From Pantoea sp. Cy-639 (GTDB taxonomy: Bacteria; Pseudomonadota; Gammaproteobacteria; Pseudomonadales; Pseudomonadaceae), in the NCBI RefSeq assembly GCF_011752525.1, contig NZ_VWXI01000007.1, positions 62,001-126,000 of the forward strand: a DNA stretch of 64,000 bases, written 5' to 3'. Positions 1 to 9,615 of this stretch are shown here, in pieces. A program made the position numbers and the translations under genes. The first letter of the stretch is position 1; each line of letters opens with the position of its first letter. The notes below the pieces were generated by a model, which had not been told where the DNA came from, searched no databases, and saw nothing but the letters and a program-made list of their open reading frames with translations.

Positions 1-95
1 GAGCGCAGTTGCACGGACTCGCCGAGCATGGCCTGCAGTTCCTTGAGTTTGCCGGCGTTGTGGCTGGCCAATACGAGTTGCTGGAAATTCATCAT
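1..95 (-). CDS. rdgB: RdgB/HAM1-type dITP/XTP pyrophosphatase, N-terminal fragment
   Basis: Only the first ~31 codons lie in the window; the gene runs off the left edge. The translation begins [20 protein letters not shown], which matches the start of the Ham1/RdgB family (S/T-x-N-x-x-K nucleotide-binding motif, here SHNAGK). The family hydrolyses non-canonical purine triphosphates (dITP, XTP) to keep them out of DNA. Its start codon overlaps the TGA of the preceding DUF4426 gene (ATGATGA), so it is probably translationally coupled as the last visible gene of the metX-metW operon. The true start may be either ATG of the ATGATG pair (95 or 92). Confidence 0.85.
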   Translation of the reverse strand, partial: MMNFQQLVLASHNAGKLKELQAMLGESVQLR

Positions 96-556
96 TCGCC
101 TGGGAACACTTCCTGGTTGAAGCTCAGTGGATGGCTGACGCCGCCGGATTCGATATTGAGGTCGAAGGTGACGGTCTCGGCCTGGTCGATCTTGAACTGG
201 GCGATGTAGTAGATCGCGCCCTGGTCGGTGATCTGCTTGAACGACAGCGGGTTGCTGCGCCCGGTGAGGTCCTTGACGGTGCCGCTGACCACGGCCATGG
301 CCGGTTGCCCGGCCTTGAGCACGGCCATGGCCGGTTGCCCGGCCTTGAGCACGGCAATGTTGAGCACCCCCTGGTTCTTGCTGCGGGTCAGCCCGGTGGC
401 GCTGGCGATGTCTGGTTGCAGCATGCTCGAGGTGAAGGCGCTGTAGTGCACGGTCACGTCGCCGAAGTCCTGCTTGCGCTCGGGCTTGGCGGCATCGGCA
501 GCCAGCACCGGCAAGGCCAGGCACAGGCTGATCAGAAACAGTGCTAGTCGACGCAT
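92..556 (-). CDS. DUF4426 periplasmic protein with an in-frame 10-residue duplication
   Basis: A 154-residue protein with a cleavable signal peptide (residues 1-19, ending LPVLAADA) followed by a small beta-rich domain typical of DUF4426 proteins, which sit beside metW and rdgB in pseudomonads. No biochemical function is established. Residues around 70-90 contain [10 protein letters not shown] twice in perfect tandem, caused by an exact 30-bp DNA repeat at 291-350. Removing one copy gives about 144 residues, which I believe is the usual length. It lies 25 bp after metW and overlaps the rdgB start, so it is part of the same operon. Confidence 0.8.
   Translation of the reverse strand: MRRLALFLISLCLALPVLAADAAKPERKQDFGDVTVHYSAFTSSMLQPDIASATGLTRSKNQGVLNIAVLKAGQPAMAVLKAGQPAMAVVSGTVKDLTGRSNPLSFKQITDQGAIYYIAQFKIDQAETVTFDLNIESGGVSHPLSFNQEVFPGE
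291..350. repeat. Exact 30-bp tandem duplication inside the DUF4426 gene
   Basis: Bases 291-320 and 321-350 are identical, and the match continues five bases into a third partial unit (351-355). The unit is a multiple of three, so the frame is kept and ten residues ([10 protein letters not shown]) are repeated. The absence of any mismatch suggests a recent slippage event or a length-variable site. Confidence 0.95.
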
Positions 557-581
557 GGTTCCATTCCTCCGTTCGCGTTGG

Positions 582-1202
582 TCAGACCGCGAGCTGATGC
601 TCCTGCAGGCCCGGGCTGCTGACTCGATAAATACCGATTTCTCCTAGAAGATTAGGCCAAAGCCTGCCGCCCAGCCCATTACGGTGCAGGCGGTCGACCG
701 CCAGCCGGTCGAGGACCTTGGCCTTGCGTTCGTGGCACAGGTTCTCGAAGTCCTCGAAGGTGCAGAAATGGATGTTCGGCGTGTTGTACCAGGTGTACGG
801 CATGAAGTCCGAGACCGGCATGCGGCCCTTGGTCGCCAGGTACCAGCGGCAGCGCCAGTGACCGAAGTTGGGGAAGGTGATGATGCACTGGCGGCCCACC
901 CGCAGCATCTCGTCGAGGATTCGGTCAGGGTACTCCACGGCCTGCAGGGCCTGGGTCATGACCACCACGTCGAAACTGTTGCTGGCGAAATTGCCCAGGC
1001 CCTTGTCGAGATCCTGCTCGATGACGTTGACGCCCTTGGCCACGCAGGCGGCGATGTTGTCGGCGTCGATCTCCAGGCCATAGCCGGTGACGTTCTTGCG
1101 CTCGCGCAGCGAGGCCAGCAGTTCGCCGTTGCCGCAACCGAGGTCGAGTACCCGGCTGCCGGCGGGGATCCAGTCTTGGATGATTTCCAGGTCGGCTCTC
1201 AT
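582..1202 (-). CDS. metW: Methionine biosynthesis protein MetW
   Basis: A 206-residue class I SAM-methyltransferase-fold protein. The glycine-rich SAM motif is visible near the N-terminus (SRVLDLGCGNGELL), followed by the family-typical FPNFGHWRCR segment and YTWYNTPNIH. MetW is encoded directly after metX in most pseudomonads and is linked genetically to homoserine acylation in methionine synthesis; its exact reaction is not settled. It starts 7 bp after the metX stop on the same strand, so the pair is almost certainly cotranscribed. Confidence 0.95.
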   Translation of the reverse strand: MRADLEIIQDWIPAGSRVLDLGCGNGELLASLRERKNVTGYGLEIDADNIAACVAKGVNVIEQDLDKGLGNFASNSFDVVVMTQALQAVEYPDRILDEMLRVGRQCIITFPNFGHWRCRWYLATKGRMPVSDFMPYTWYNTPNIHFCTFEDFENLCHERKAKVLDRLAVDRLHRNGLGGRLWPNLLGEIGIYRVSSPGLQEHQLAV

Positions 1203-1209
1203 GGGGTCC

Positions 1210-2349
1210 TCAGACAGCGATGCGGTTCATGTAGTTGGCGAAACCCTGCATGTAGCGAGGGGTCGGGATGAGGAAGGCGTCGTGGCCGTAGGGCGAGTCG
1301 ATGTCCAGGTAGCAGACATTCTTGCGCGCCGCCATCAGGGCGTCGACGATCTCCCGCGAGCGGGCCGGCGAGAAGCGCCAGTCGGTAGTGAACGACATGA
1401 TGCAGTAGTCGGCCTTGACCTGGGCCAGGGTCGCGGCCAGGTCGCCGCCGTGGGCTGCGGCCGGATCGTAGTAGTCCAGCGCCTTGGTCATCAACAGGTA
1501 GGTGTTGGCGTCGAAGCGGCCGGAAAACTCCTCGCCCTGGTAGCGCAGGTAGCTCTCGACCTGGAACTCGACGCTGTGGAAGTCGTAGTTGAGCTTGTCG
1601 CTCTTGAGCTCACGGCCGAATTTCTCGCCCATCGAGTCATCGGACAGGTAGGTGATATGCCCGACCATGCGCGCCAGCATCAGGCCGCGCTTGGGGATCA
1701 CGCCCTGGTCCTGGAACGAGCCGCCGTGGAACTCGGGGTCGGTGAGGATGGCCTGGCGCGCCACTTCGTTGAAGGCGATGTTCTGCGCCGACAGCTTGGG
1801 CGCCGAGGCGATGTCCACGCAGTGGCGCACGCGGTCCGGGTAGGTGATGGTCCACTGCAGCGCCTGCATGCCGCCGAGGCTGCCGCCGACGATGGCAGCC
1901 CATTGCGTGATGCCCAGGCGGTCGGCCAGGCGCGCCTGGCTGTGCACCCAGTCTTCCACGGTCAGCACTGGGAAGTCGGCGCCATAGGGCTTGCCGGTGG
2001 CCGGGTTGACGCTGCTCGGGCCGGTGCTGCCATTGCAGCCGCCGAGGTTGTTCAGGCTGACCACGAAGAAACGGTTGGTGTCGATCGGCTTGCCCGGGCC
2101 GATGCAGCTGTCCCACCAGCCCGGTTTGCGGTCGGTGGCGGCGTGGTAGCCCGCGGCATGGTGGTGGCCGGACAGCGCGTGGCAGATCAGCACGGCGTTG
2201 CTGGCGTTGCTGTTGAGCTCGCCGTAGGTTTCGTAGATGAGTTCGTACGAGGCCAGGGAGCGGCCACAGGCCAGGGCCAGCGGTTCATCGAACCGGGCGA
2301 TCTGCGGTGTTACCAGACCAACGGAATCTTCGGGAAAGACAGTGGACAT
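1210..2349 (-). CDS. metX: Homoserine O-acyltransferase MetX
   Basis: A 379-residue alpha/beta-hydrolase-fold enzyme that acylates the hydroxyl of homoserine, the first committed step of methionine synthesis. The nucleophile serine sits in [12 protein letters not shown] and the terminal Asp and His of the triad are in the C-terminal region ([12 protein letters not shown]). In Pseudomonas, MetX enzymes are generally described as using succinyl-CoA although the family name says acetyltransferase; I cannot settle the acyl donor from the sequence alone. It is followed immediately by metW. A 12-bp perfect hairpin separates it from yggT upstream. Confidence 0.95.
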   Translation of the reverse strand: MSTVFPEDSVGLVTPQIARFDEPLALACGRSLASYELIYETYGELNSNASNAVLICHALSGHHHAAGYHAATDRKPGWWDSCIGPGKPIDTNRFFVVSLNNLGGCNGSTGPSSVNPATGKPYGADFPVLTVEDWVHSQARLADRLGITQWAAIVGGSLGGMQALQWTITYPDRVRHCVDIASAPKLSAQNIAFNEVARQAILTDPEFHGGSFQDQGVIPKRGLMLARMVGHITYLSDDSMGEKFGRELKSDKLNYDFHSVEFQVESYLRYQGEEFSGRFDANTYLLMTKALDYYDPAAAHGGDLAATLAQVKADYCIMSFTTDWRFSPARSREIVDALMAARKNVCYLDIDSPYGHDAFLIPTPRYMQGFANYMNRIAV

Positions 2350-2397
2350 CGACCCTGCTCACGCTTGACGGAGGCGTAAGTCTAAAGAGCGCTACCC

Positions 2398-2425
2398 CCA
2401 GCGGCAAGCAAAGGCTTGCCGCTGG
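2398..2425. other. Perfect 12-bp hairpin between yggT and metX
   Basis: CCAGCGGCAAGC (2398-2409) pairs perfectly with GCTTGCCGCTGG (2414-2425) around a four-base loop. There is no T-run on either strand, so it is not a classical terminator. It probably shapes the yggT-metX mRNA (processing point or 3' end protection). Confidence 0.7.
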
Positions 2426-2447
2426 AAGCGTCAGGCTCGGGCAGGGC

Positions 2448-3038
2448 TCAGATCATCCGCCACAGCTCTTGCGGCATGCTGGCATAGGCCGCCAGTTGCG
2501 GCATGAGGAACGACTGGATCACCTGGATGGCAATGAAGGCGAAGATCGGCGAGATATCCATGCCGCCCAGGTTGGGCACCAGGCGGCGGAAGGGCGCCAG
2601 CACCGGCTCGCTGATCTGGTAGGCCAGCTCGGCGGCAGGGTTGTGGCTGTTGGGCGCGACCCACGAAACGATCACCATGACGATCATCGCCACCCAGAAG
2701 ATCTTCAGGAACAGCGAGGTAATGCCGAGAATCGCCCACATCAGCAGGTGCAGGACATCGCCGAAGGTGCCGTAGGTGACCATCAGCACGAAGGCCATCA
2801 GCAGGGCCTGGATGATGATCGACAGCAGCAGCGAGGAGGTATCCAGGCCGGCGATGCTGGGGATCACCCGGCGCAGCGGCTTGAGCAGCGGCTGGGTGGC
2901 GCGCACGGCGAACTGGCTGAGCGGGTTGTAGAAGTCGGCCTTGACCAGCTGTAGCACGAAGCGCAGCAGGACGATCACCAGGTACAGGCTGACCAGGGTT
3001 TGCACCACGAAGATCGCGGCGCCGGACAGTGCATTCAT
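2448..3038 (-). CDS. YggT family integral membrane protein
   Basis: About 196 residues, starting MNALSGAAIFVVQTL with a clear AAGGAG ribosome-binding site just upstream. It has two YGGT repeats, each with two hydrophobic helices: residues ~5-30 with RFVLQLVKADFYNPLSQ, and again with SWVAPNSHNPAAELAYQISEPVLAPFRR. The family is found next to proC and yggS across proteobacteria; a role in osmotic or ion stress has been proposed but no mechanism is established. It lies 10 bp after the proC stop, so it is part of the yggS-proC-yggT run. Confidence 0.92.
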   Translation of the reverse strand: MNALSGAAIFVVQTLVSLYLVIVLLRFVLQLVKADFYNPLSQFAVRATQPLLKPLRRVIPSIAGLDTSSLLLSIIIQALLMAFVLMVTYGTFGDVLHLLMWAILGITSLFLKIFWVAMIVMVIVSWVAPNSHNPAAELAYQISEPVLAPFRRLVPNLGGMDISPIFAFIAIQVIQSFLMPQLAAYASMPQELWRMI

Positions 3039-3048
3039 CGAGAGCTCC

Positions 3049-3867
3049 TTATTTGCCCAGTTGTTCGGCCAGTTCAGCGGAACGGCTTGCCGCCGCCTGC
3101 AGCGCCTGTTCGACGATGGCTTCGAAGCCATTGGCCTGGAACGATTTGATTGCGGCCTCGGTGGTGCCGGCAGGCGAGGTGACGCGGCGACGTAGCTCGG
3201 CGGCATCGACGTCGCTGGCCACCGCCATGCGGGCGGCACCCAGGGCGGTGTGCAGGGTGAGTTGCGAGGCGGTTTCCCGTGGCAGGCCGAGCTTCTCGCC
3301 GGCGGCGGTCATGGCTTCGATCAGCAGGAAGAAGTACGCAGGACCGCTGCCGGAGACAGCGGTGACGGCGTCCAGTTGCTGCTCCTGCTCCAGCCACAAG
3401 GCGGTGCCCACGGCGGACAGCAACTGTTCGGCCTGCTGGCGTTGCTCGGCCGAAACCTCCTGGGTGGCGTACAGGCCGCTGACCCCCTGGCGCAGCAGGG
3501 CCGGGGTATTGGGCATGCAGCGCACCACAGGGACGGCGCCCAGCCAGGCCTGCAGGCTGGCGCAGGTGATGCCGGCGGCGATCGACACCACCATCTGACC
3601 GGGTTTCAGGTTGGCTTTGAGCGTTTCGCAGACGGCCTTCATGACTTGCGGCTTGACCGCCAGCACGATGACGTCCACGCCGTCGATGGCCTGGGCGTTG
3701 TCGGCGAAGGTTTCGATGCCGTGTTCGGCCTGGATGCGCGCGCGGGTCTCGGCACCCGGATCGCTGGCGCGGATCTGCGCGGTGTCCAGGCCCTGGGCGC
3801 GCAGGCCGCCGATCAGGCTGGCGGCCATGTTGCCGGCGCCGATAAAGGCAATACGAGTCTTGCTCAT
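3049..3867 (-). CDS. proC: Pyrroline-5-carboxylate reductase
   Basis: A 272-residue NAD(P)H enzyme that makes the last step of proline synthesis. The N-terminal Rossmann motif is IAFIGAGNMAASLIGGL and the C-terminal dimer/active-site helix carries VTSPAGTTEAAIKSF, the family signature. An open frame extends far upstream of 3867, but homology begins at MSKTRIAFIG, so that ATG is taken as the start. It sits 38 bp after yggS and 10 bp before yggT on the same strand. Confidence 0.96.
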   Translation of the reverse strand: MSKTRIAFIGAGNMAASLIGGLRAQGLDTAQIRASDPGAETRARIQAEHGIETFADNAQAIDGVDVIVLAVKPQVMKAVCETLKANLKPGQMVVSIAAGITCASLQAWLGAVPVVRCMPNTPALLRQGVSGLYATQEVSAEQRQQAEQLLSAVGTALWLEQEQQLDAVTAVSGSGPAYFFLLIEAMTAAGEKLGLPRETASQLTLHTALGAARMAVASDVDAAELRRRVTSPAGTTEAAIKSFQANGFEAIVEQALQAAASRSAELAEQLGK

Positions 3868-3905
3868 GTCAGGTCCTTGAGGCGAAAAGTGGGTTAAGCA
3901 TGGGT

Positions 3906-4592
3906 TCAGGGCTGGCCGTAGTCGCGGGCGCCGAACAGGGCGGTGCCGATGCGGACCCAGGTCGCGCCTTGGGCGACTGCGGCTTCCAGGTCGTGGCTCA
4001 TGCCCATCGACAAGGTATCCAGGCCAAGTTCCAGCTGCTGCTGGAGCTGATGCAGGGTGGCGAAGGCCGCTTCCTGTTCGCTGCGCTCCTCGGTGGGTTC
4101 GGGAATCGCCATCAGCCCGCGCAGGCGCAAGCCTGGCAGGGCGCTGACCGCCTTGGCCAGCGCGGGCAGTTCGGCGGGGGCGCAGCCGGACTTGCTGGCT
4201 TCGCCACTGACGTTCACCTGCAGGCAGATGTTCAGCGGCGCCATGTTGGCCGGGCGCTGCTCGGAGAGGCGTTGGGCGATCTTCAGGCGGTCCACGGAAT
4301 GTACCCAGTCGAAGTGCTCGGCAATGGCCTTGGTCTTGTTCGACTGAATGGGGCCGATGAAGTGCCAGATCAAGGGCAGGTCGGAAAGCGCCTGTTGTTT
4401 GGTCAGGGCTTCCTGAAGGTAATTCTCGCCTACGTCGCGCAGGCCGGCCGCGTAGGCCTCGCGGATGGCGCTGGCGGGTTTGGTCTTGCTCACGGCCAGC
4501 AGCTGGACACTGGCTGGATCGCGTCCGGCGGCCCTGGCCGCACTGTCGATACGGGAGGCAATGGCGCAAATGTTGTCTGCTAGGGTGGACAT
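3906..4592 (-). CDS. PLP homeostasis protein YggS/PLPBP
   Basis: A 228-residue protein with the fold-type III alanine-racemase-like barrel of the YggS family. The PLP lysine is in LLAVSKTKP and the phosphate-binding region includes MGMSHDLEAAVAQGATWVRIGTALFG. Members bind pyridoxal phosphate and keep vitamin B6 and amino-acid pools balanced but have no known catalytic activity. It is divergent from pilT (65 bp between starts) and leads the proC-yggT-metXW run, an arrangement also known in P. aeruginosa. Confidence 0.93.
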   Translation of the reverse strand: MSTLADNICAIASRIDSAARAAGRDPASVQLLAVSKTKPASAIREAYAAGLRDVGENYLQEALTKQQALSDLPLIWHFIGPIQSNKTKAIAEHFDWVHSVDRLKIAQRLSEQRPANMAPLNICLQVNVSGEASKSGCAPAELPALAKAVSALPGLRLRGLMAIPEPTEERSEQEAAFATLHQLQQQLELGLDTLSMGMSHDLEAAVAQGATWVRIGTALFGARDYGQP

Positions 4593-4657
4593 GGGTCGTC
4601 GCCGGCGCTGTTGTGGTCTGCGGCATTCTACCTGCTTGATCGCCCTTGGGGAGTCTC

Positions 4658-5659
4658 ATGGATGTGACCGACCTGCTGGCCCATGCCGTGGCGGCGGGGG
4701 CCAGCGACCTGCACCTGGCTGCGGGCGAGGTGCCGCTGATACGCGTGGCGGGCGAGTTGCGGCGCCTGGAGCAGGCGCCGTTGACGGCGCAGGCACTGGA
4801 CATGGGGGTGTCCGAGTTGCTTGACGATGGGCAGCGGCGTCAGTGGCATACGGGTGACGAGTTGGACCTGGCGTTGACACTGGCCGGCATCGGTCGCCTG
4901 CGTCTGAACCTGTTCCGGCAACGCAACGGCCCGGCGATCAGCGTGCGCCTGATTCCGGCGCAGGTGCCGGATCTCGCTGCGCTCGACCTGGAAGAAGTGT
5001 TTCGGCTTATTGCACAGAACCGGGACGGCCTGGTGCTGGTGGGTGGGGCAACCGGCAGCGGCAAGTCGAGCACCCTGGCGGCGCTGGTTGATCAGCTCAA
5101 TCGGCGGTACGCATGGCATATCGTCACCCTCGAGGACCCCATCGAGTTCCTTCACGACGGCCAGCGCGGGCTGGTCAATCAGCGTGAGGTCGGCCTGCAC
5201 TGTCGTGACTTTGCCCAGGGCCTGCGCAGTGCACTGCGCCAGGACCCGGACGTGATCATGATCGGCGAGCTGCGTGACCTGGAGAGTATCCGGCTGGCGC
5301 TGCGGGCGGCGGAAACCGGGCATCTGGTGCTGGCCACCGTGCATGCGCGCTCGGCGGTAAGCGGCATTGATCGACTGCTGGAGGTGTTCGCCCCGGAAGA
5401 GAAGATGCTGGTGCGTGCAATGCTCGCCGAGTCGCTGCGCCTTGTGGTTGCGCAGGTGCTGGTCAAGCGGCTGGGCGGGGGGCGTATCGCTGCGCGGGAG
5501 GTGTTGGTGGCGACCCCTGCGGTGCGCAACCTGATCCGCGAGGGGCGGATGGCACAGGTCCATTCATTGATGCAGACCGGCGCTGCAATGGGGATGCGGA
5601 CGATGGAAGGGGCACTGCAGGCGCTGAAGACGCAAGGCTTGCTGGCTGAACACCCGTAG
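4658..5659 (+). CDS. pilT: Type IV pilus retraction ATPase PilT
   Basis: About 333 residues. The Walker A is GGATGSGKSSTLA, the Asp box LEDPIEFLH, the Walker B LRQDPDVIMIGELRD, and the C-terminal PilT-specific motif reads AVRNLIREGRMAQVHSLMQTG. PilT powers pilus retraction from the cytoplasmic face of the inner membrane. The His box reads ATVHARSA where PilT proteins usually have a GTLHT-type sequence, so this copy is somewhat diverged. I chose the ATG at 4658, which has TTGGGGAG just upstream; a TTG at 4646 is the alternative. No pilU follows; a REP pair and an NlpC/P60 gene come next, unlike P. aeruginosa where pilU is adjacent. Confidence 0.9.
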   Translation: MDVTDLLAHAVAAGASDLHLAAGEVPLIRVAGELRRLEQAPLTAQALDMGVSELLDDGQRRQWHTGDELDLALTLAGIGRLRLNLFRQRNGPAISVRLIPAQVPDLAALDLEEVFRLIAQNRDGLVLVGGATGSGKSSTLAALVDQLNRRYAWHIVTLEDPIEFLHDGQRGLVNQREVGLHCRDFAQGLRSALRQDPDVIMIGELRDLESIRLALRAAETGHLVLATVHARSAVSGIDRLLEVFAPEEKMLVRAMLAESLRLVVAQVLVKRLGGGRIAAREVLVATPAVRNLIREGRMAQVHSLMQTGAAMGMRTMEGALQALKTQGLLAEHP

Positions 5660-5741
5660 GAGCCGGCTTTGCCGGCGAGCATCGGCGCGCCGGTGCCAGG
5701 CATCGCGACGCGTGCTTCGCCAGCAAGGCTGGCTCCTGCTG
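5657..5741. repeat. REP pair downstream of pilT
   Basis: Two inverted copies of a REP palindrome: TAGGAGCCGGCTTTGCCGGC near 5657-5678 and its complement-like GCCAGCAAGGCTGGCTCCTGC near 5720-5740. They lie between convergent genes pilT and the NlpC/P60 gene and could act as a bidirectional transcription end. Confidence 0.8.
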
Positions 5742-5746
5742 GGGGC

Positions 5747-6388
5747 TCAGCGCTTGGCCAGTCTCAGCGCTTGCTGATCTTTGGGCAGTACGCGCTTGGC
5801 CACCACGTAATGCTTTTGCCAGTAAGGCTTGTCGAGGCTGTCGATGCTCACCCGCTTGCCGGTACGCGGCGCATGGATGAAGCGGTCGTTGCCCAGGTAG
5901 ATGGCGACGTGGTTGACCCGACGGCTCTTGATGTTGAAGAAGATCAGGTCGCCTGGCTTGAGCTCGCCACGCGACACCTTGACACCCTGGCCCTGGGCCA
6001 TGGCGTTGGAGGTGCGTGGCAGGTCGACATTGGCCACGTCATTGAAGGCGTACTTGACCAGGCCGCTGCAGTCGAAGCCCTTTTTCGGCGTGCTGCCTCC
6101 CCAACGATAAGGTGTGCCGAGCATGTTCACGGCACGGCTGAGCACTTCGCTGCTCTGCTTCGGTGACATGGCCACCGCTTGCTGCGCCTGATGCCGGGCA
6201 GCATTGCCGGGACGGACCTGGAGGGTGGTGGTGCTACGGTACTTGATCGGGGTGCGTTTCACCGAGGTGTCGGCATTGGCCGTGTAACCGGTGAATCCGC
6301 TGGGAAGACGTTGCTCACGGTTGGTGGCGTGGGCGGCCAGGGGCAAAAGTAGGCAGAGGGTCAGCCATGTCTTGAAGAAAGGCGGCAT
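5747..6388 (-). CDS. Secreted NlpC/P60 peptidoglycan endopeptidase
   Basis: A 213-residue protein with a signal peptide (residues 1-21, LCLLLPLAAHA) and a C-terminal NlpC/P60 domain. The catalytic Cys is in GFDCSGLVKYAF, the His in RVNHVAIYLG, and the third polar residue in FIHAP. The family cuts stem peptides of murein (D-Glu-mDAP bonds). The segment between residues ~25 and 75 is basic and low in structure. It is convergent with pilT and divergent from the TM2 gene; nothing links it to pili besides position. Confidence 0.9.
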   Translation of the reverse strand: MPPFFKTWLTLCLLLPLAAHATNREQRLPSGFTGYTANADTSVKRTPIKYRSTTTLQVRPGNAARHQAQQAVAMSPKQSSEVLSRAVNMLGTPYRWGGSTPKKGFDCSGLVKYAFNDVANVDLPRTSNAMAQGQGVKVSRGELKPGDLIFFNIKSRRVNHVAIYLGNDRFIHAPRTGKRVSIDSLDKPYWQKHYVVAKRVLPKDQQALRLAKR

Positions 6389-6545
6389 AGTTGAAGCTCT
6401 TATAGGTGTTGGCGCGCAACTTTATAACAGCTTTTCGTTCTAAATCTGATCCGTTGGTCGCCCCGGCGCGTACCATATGTCGGGTAAAAACGGAAAAGTC
6501 ACATTTCCCGTTAGAAAATTTTCGGCTAACCCACGAGGGCTTCGA

Positions 6546-6971
6546 ATGAATGGTTATCAACAGGGTGCGTCTGCGCATGACACCCACAGCAAGGTCCTCG
6601 GCTACCTGCTCTGGATCTTCGGCTTCACCGGCTCGCACCGTTTCTACTACGGCAAGCCGATTACCGGGACGATCTGGTTCTTCACCTTCGGGCTGCTGGG
6701 TATCGGTTGGCTGATCGACCTGTTCCTGATCCCGTCGATGGATCGCGAGGCGGACACGCGCTTCGAGTCCGGCGGCGTCGACTACAACCTGGCCTGGATC
6801 CTCCTGACGTTCCTCGGGATCTTCGGCATTCATCGCCTGTACCAGGGCAAGTGGATCACGGCGCTGATCTACCTGTTCACCGGCGGGTTGTTCCTGCTGG
6901 GCGTGCTGTACGACTTCTGGACGCTGAACCGGCAGATTTCCGAGGTCAACCTCGCCCGTCGGCGGGTATGA
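6546..6971 (+). CDS. TM2-domain membrane protein with two TM2 units
   Basis: About 141 residues. The first TM2 unit carries GFTGSHRFYYGKPITGTIWF and the second GIFGIHRLYQGKWITALIY; each is followed by a second hydrophobic helix and a short acidic or aromatic end (LIDLFLIP, LYDFWTLN). TM2 proteins have no assigned biochemical role in bacteria. The ATG at 6546 begins MNGYQQGASAHDTHSK, with a cytoplasmic N-terminus before the first helix; upstream in-frame codons are not supported by homology. A strong terminator follows directly. Confidence 0.88.
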   Translation: MNGYQQGASAHDTHSKVLGYLLWIFGFTGSHRFYYGKPITGTIWFFTFGLLGIGWLIDLFLIPSMDREADTRFESGGVDYNLAWILLTFLGIFGIHRLYQGKWITALIYLFTGGLFLLGVLYDFWTLNRQISEVNLARRRV

Positions 6972-7008
6972 AAAAAGGCCTTGTCGCGGTGTGCGGCAAG
7001 GCCTTTTT
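6971..7008. terminator. Bidirectional intrinsic terminator between TM2 and SPOR genes
   Basis: AAAAAAGGCCTTG pairs with CAAGGCCTTTTT around a ~13-base loop, giving A-tract, stem and T-tract in both directions. It separates two convergent genes. Confidence 0.9.
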
Positions 7009-7010
7009 CA

Positions 7011-7712
7011 TTACTGGCGGCGCTGTTGCAACAGCAGGTTGCTGAAGCCGGCCCCAGCCAGTTGCTTCTGCGCCACGGTCAGCTGCTCGCGGTTGCTGAA
7101 CGGGCCGACCATGACTCGGTACCAGGTCTCTTCCTTGACCGTGCCCGACTCCACCTTGACCGCCTGGCCAAGCAGGATGATCTGCGCGCGGACCTTGTCG
7201 GCGTCGGCCTGCTTGCGGAACGAACCGGCCTGCAGGAAGAACTGGGTGGTGGCTGCGGGCTTGATCACCGGTGGCGCAGGCGGTGGGGTCTGTCCCATCA
7301 AGGCCGCCTGGGCACGGGCGGTGTCGATTTTCGCGGCCTCTGCCGGGGTGACGGGAGTGGACGGCACCGGTGGTTGGGCCGGCACGGGCGGCGTCTTCTC
7401 CGGCACGGCCTCGGGCGGCACGATCACCTCCGACTCCGGCAGCAGGGTGTAGAAGTCGTACTTCGGCTTCACCGGTTGTTGCACGGTCGGCGTGGTGGTC
7501 TTGCTCGCCTCGGCGACCTTTTCCGGTTTCTGTTGCTCAGGCTTGGTGCGCTTGATGTCGCCACCGCCTGGCTCCAGCTTCATCAGGAAGACGATGAAGG
7601 CGCCGATGGTCAGGCCGACCGCCAGCCACACCCAGCCTGGCATCGGCTGTTTGGCGGGCGGCTGGTGGCGGCTGGCGCCGCGCTTGGGTGCGGGCTTTTT
7701 CTTGGCGGCCAA
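7011..7712 (-). CDS. FtsN-like SPOR-domain protein
   Basis: A 233-residue bitopic inner-membrane protein: basic cytoplasmic N-terminus (AAKKKPAPKRGASR), one membrane helix near residues 26-43 (GWVWLAVGLTIGAFIVFLM), a Pro/Glu-rich periplasmic linker, and a C-terminal SPOR domain from about residue 155 (FFLQAGSFRKQADADKVRAQ ... WYRVMVGPFSNREQL). SPOR domains bind denuded septal glycan, so a role in division is likely; position after argS is typical of pseudomonads. The start is a TTG one base after the argS stop, implying translational coupling; no better start lies upstream. Confidence 0.88.
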   Translation of the reverse strand: MAAKKKPAPKRGASRHQPPAKQPMPGWVWLAVGLTIGAFIVFLMKLEPGGGDIKRTKPEQQKPEKVAEASKTTTPTVQQPVKPKYDFYTLLPESEVIVPPEAVPEKTPPVPAQPPVPSTPVTPAEAAKIDTARAQAALMGQTPPPAPPVIKPAATTQFFLQAGSFRKQADADKVRAQIILLGQAVKVESGTVKEETWYRVMVGPFSNREQLTVAQKQLAGAGFSNLLLQQRRQ

Positions 7713-7713
7713 G

Positions 7714-9450
<1,737 letters not shown>

Positions 9451-9513
9451 GGGGGTCTCTTTTCGACCGCAAGCGCGGTGGAGCGCTTCGATGCGCAGGT
9501 GGAAAAACTGGGT

Positions 9514-9542
9514 ATTATCCGTTGCTGGCGGCGGGTTGCCAA
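9514..9542 (-). promoter_or_regulatory. Sigma-70-type promoter of argS
   Basis: On the minus strand TTGGCA (9542-9537) and GATAAT (9519-9514) are separated by 17 bp, giving a start near 9507, about 57 bases before the argS ATG. Confidence 0.65.
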
Positions 9543-9570
9543 CCTTTTGCCCTGGTATCGCTGGTCGGGC

Positions 9571-9611
9571 GCAGGAGCGGGCTTGCCCCGCGATGGCGCT
9601 ATCGCGGGGTA
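9571..9611. repeat. REP element between argS and priA
   Basis: GCAGGAGCGGGCTTGCCCCGCGAT followed by a short inverted ATCGCGGGGT. It lies just past the priA stop codon and probably forms the 3' end structure of that mRNA. Confidence 0.75.
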
Positions 9612-9615
9612 CGGA

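Noticed and set aside
2340..2450. Possible SAM riboswitch before metX
   Set aside because: The gap contains only a simple 12-bp hairpin; no multi-helix SAM-binding core is visible and the space is too short.
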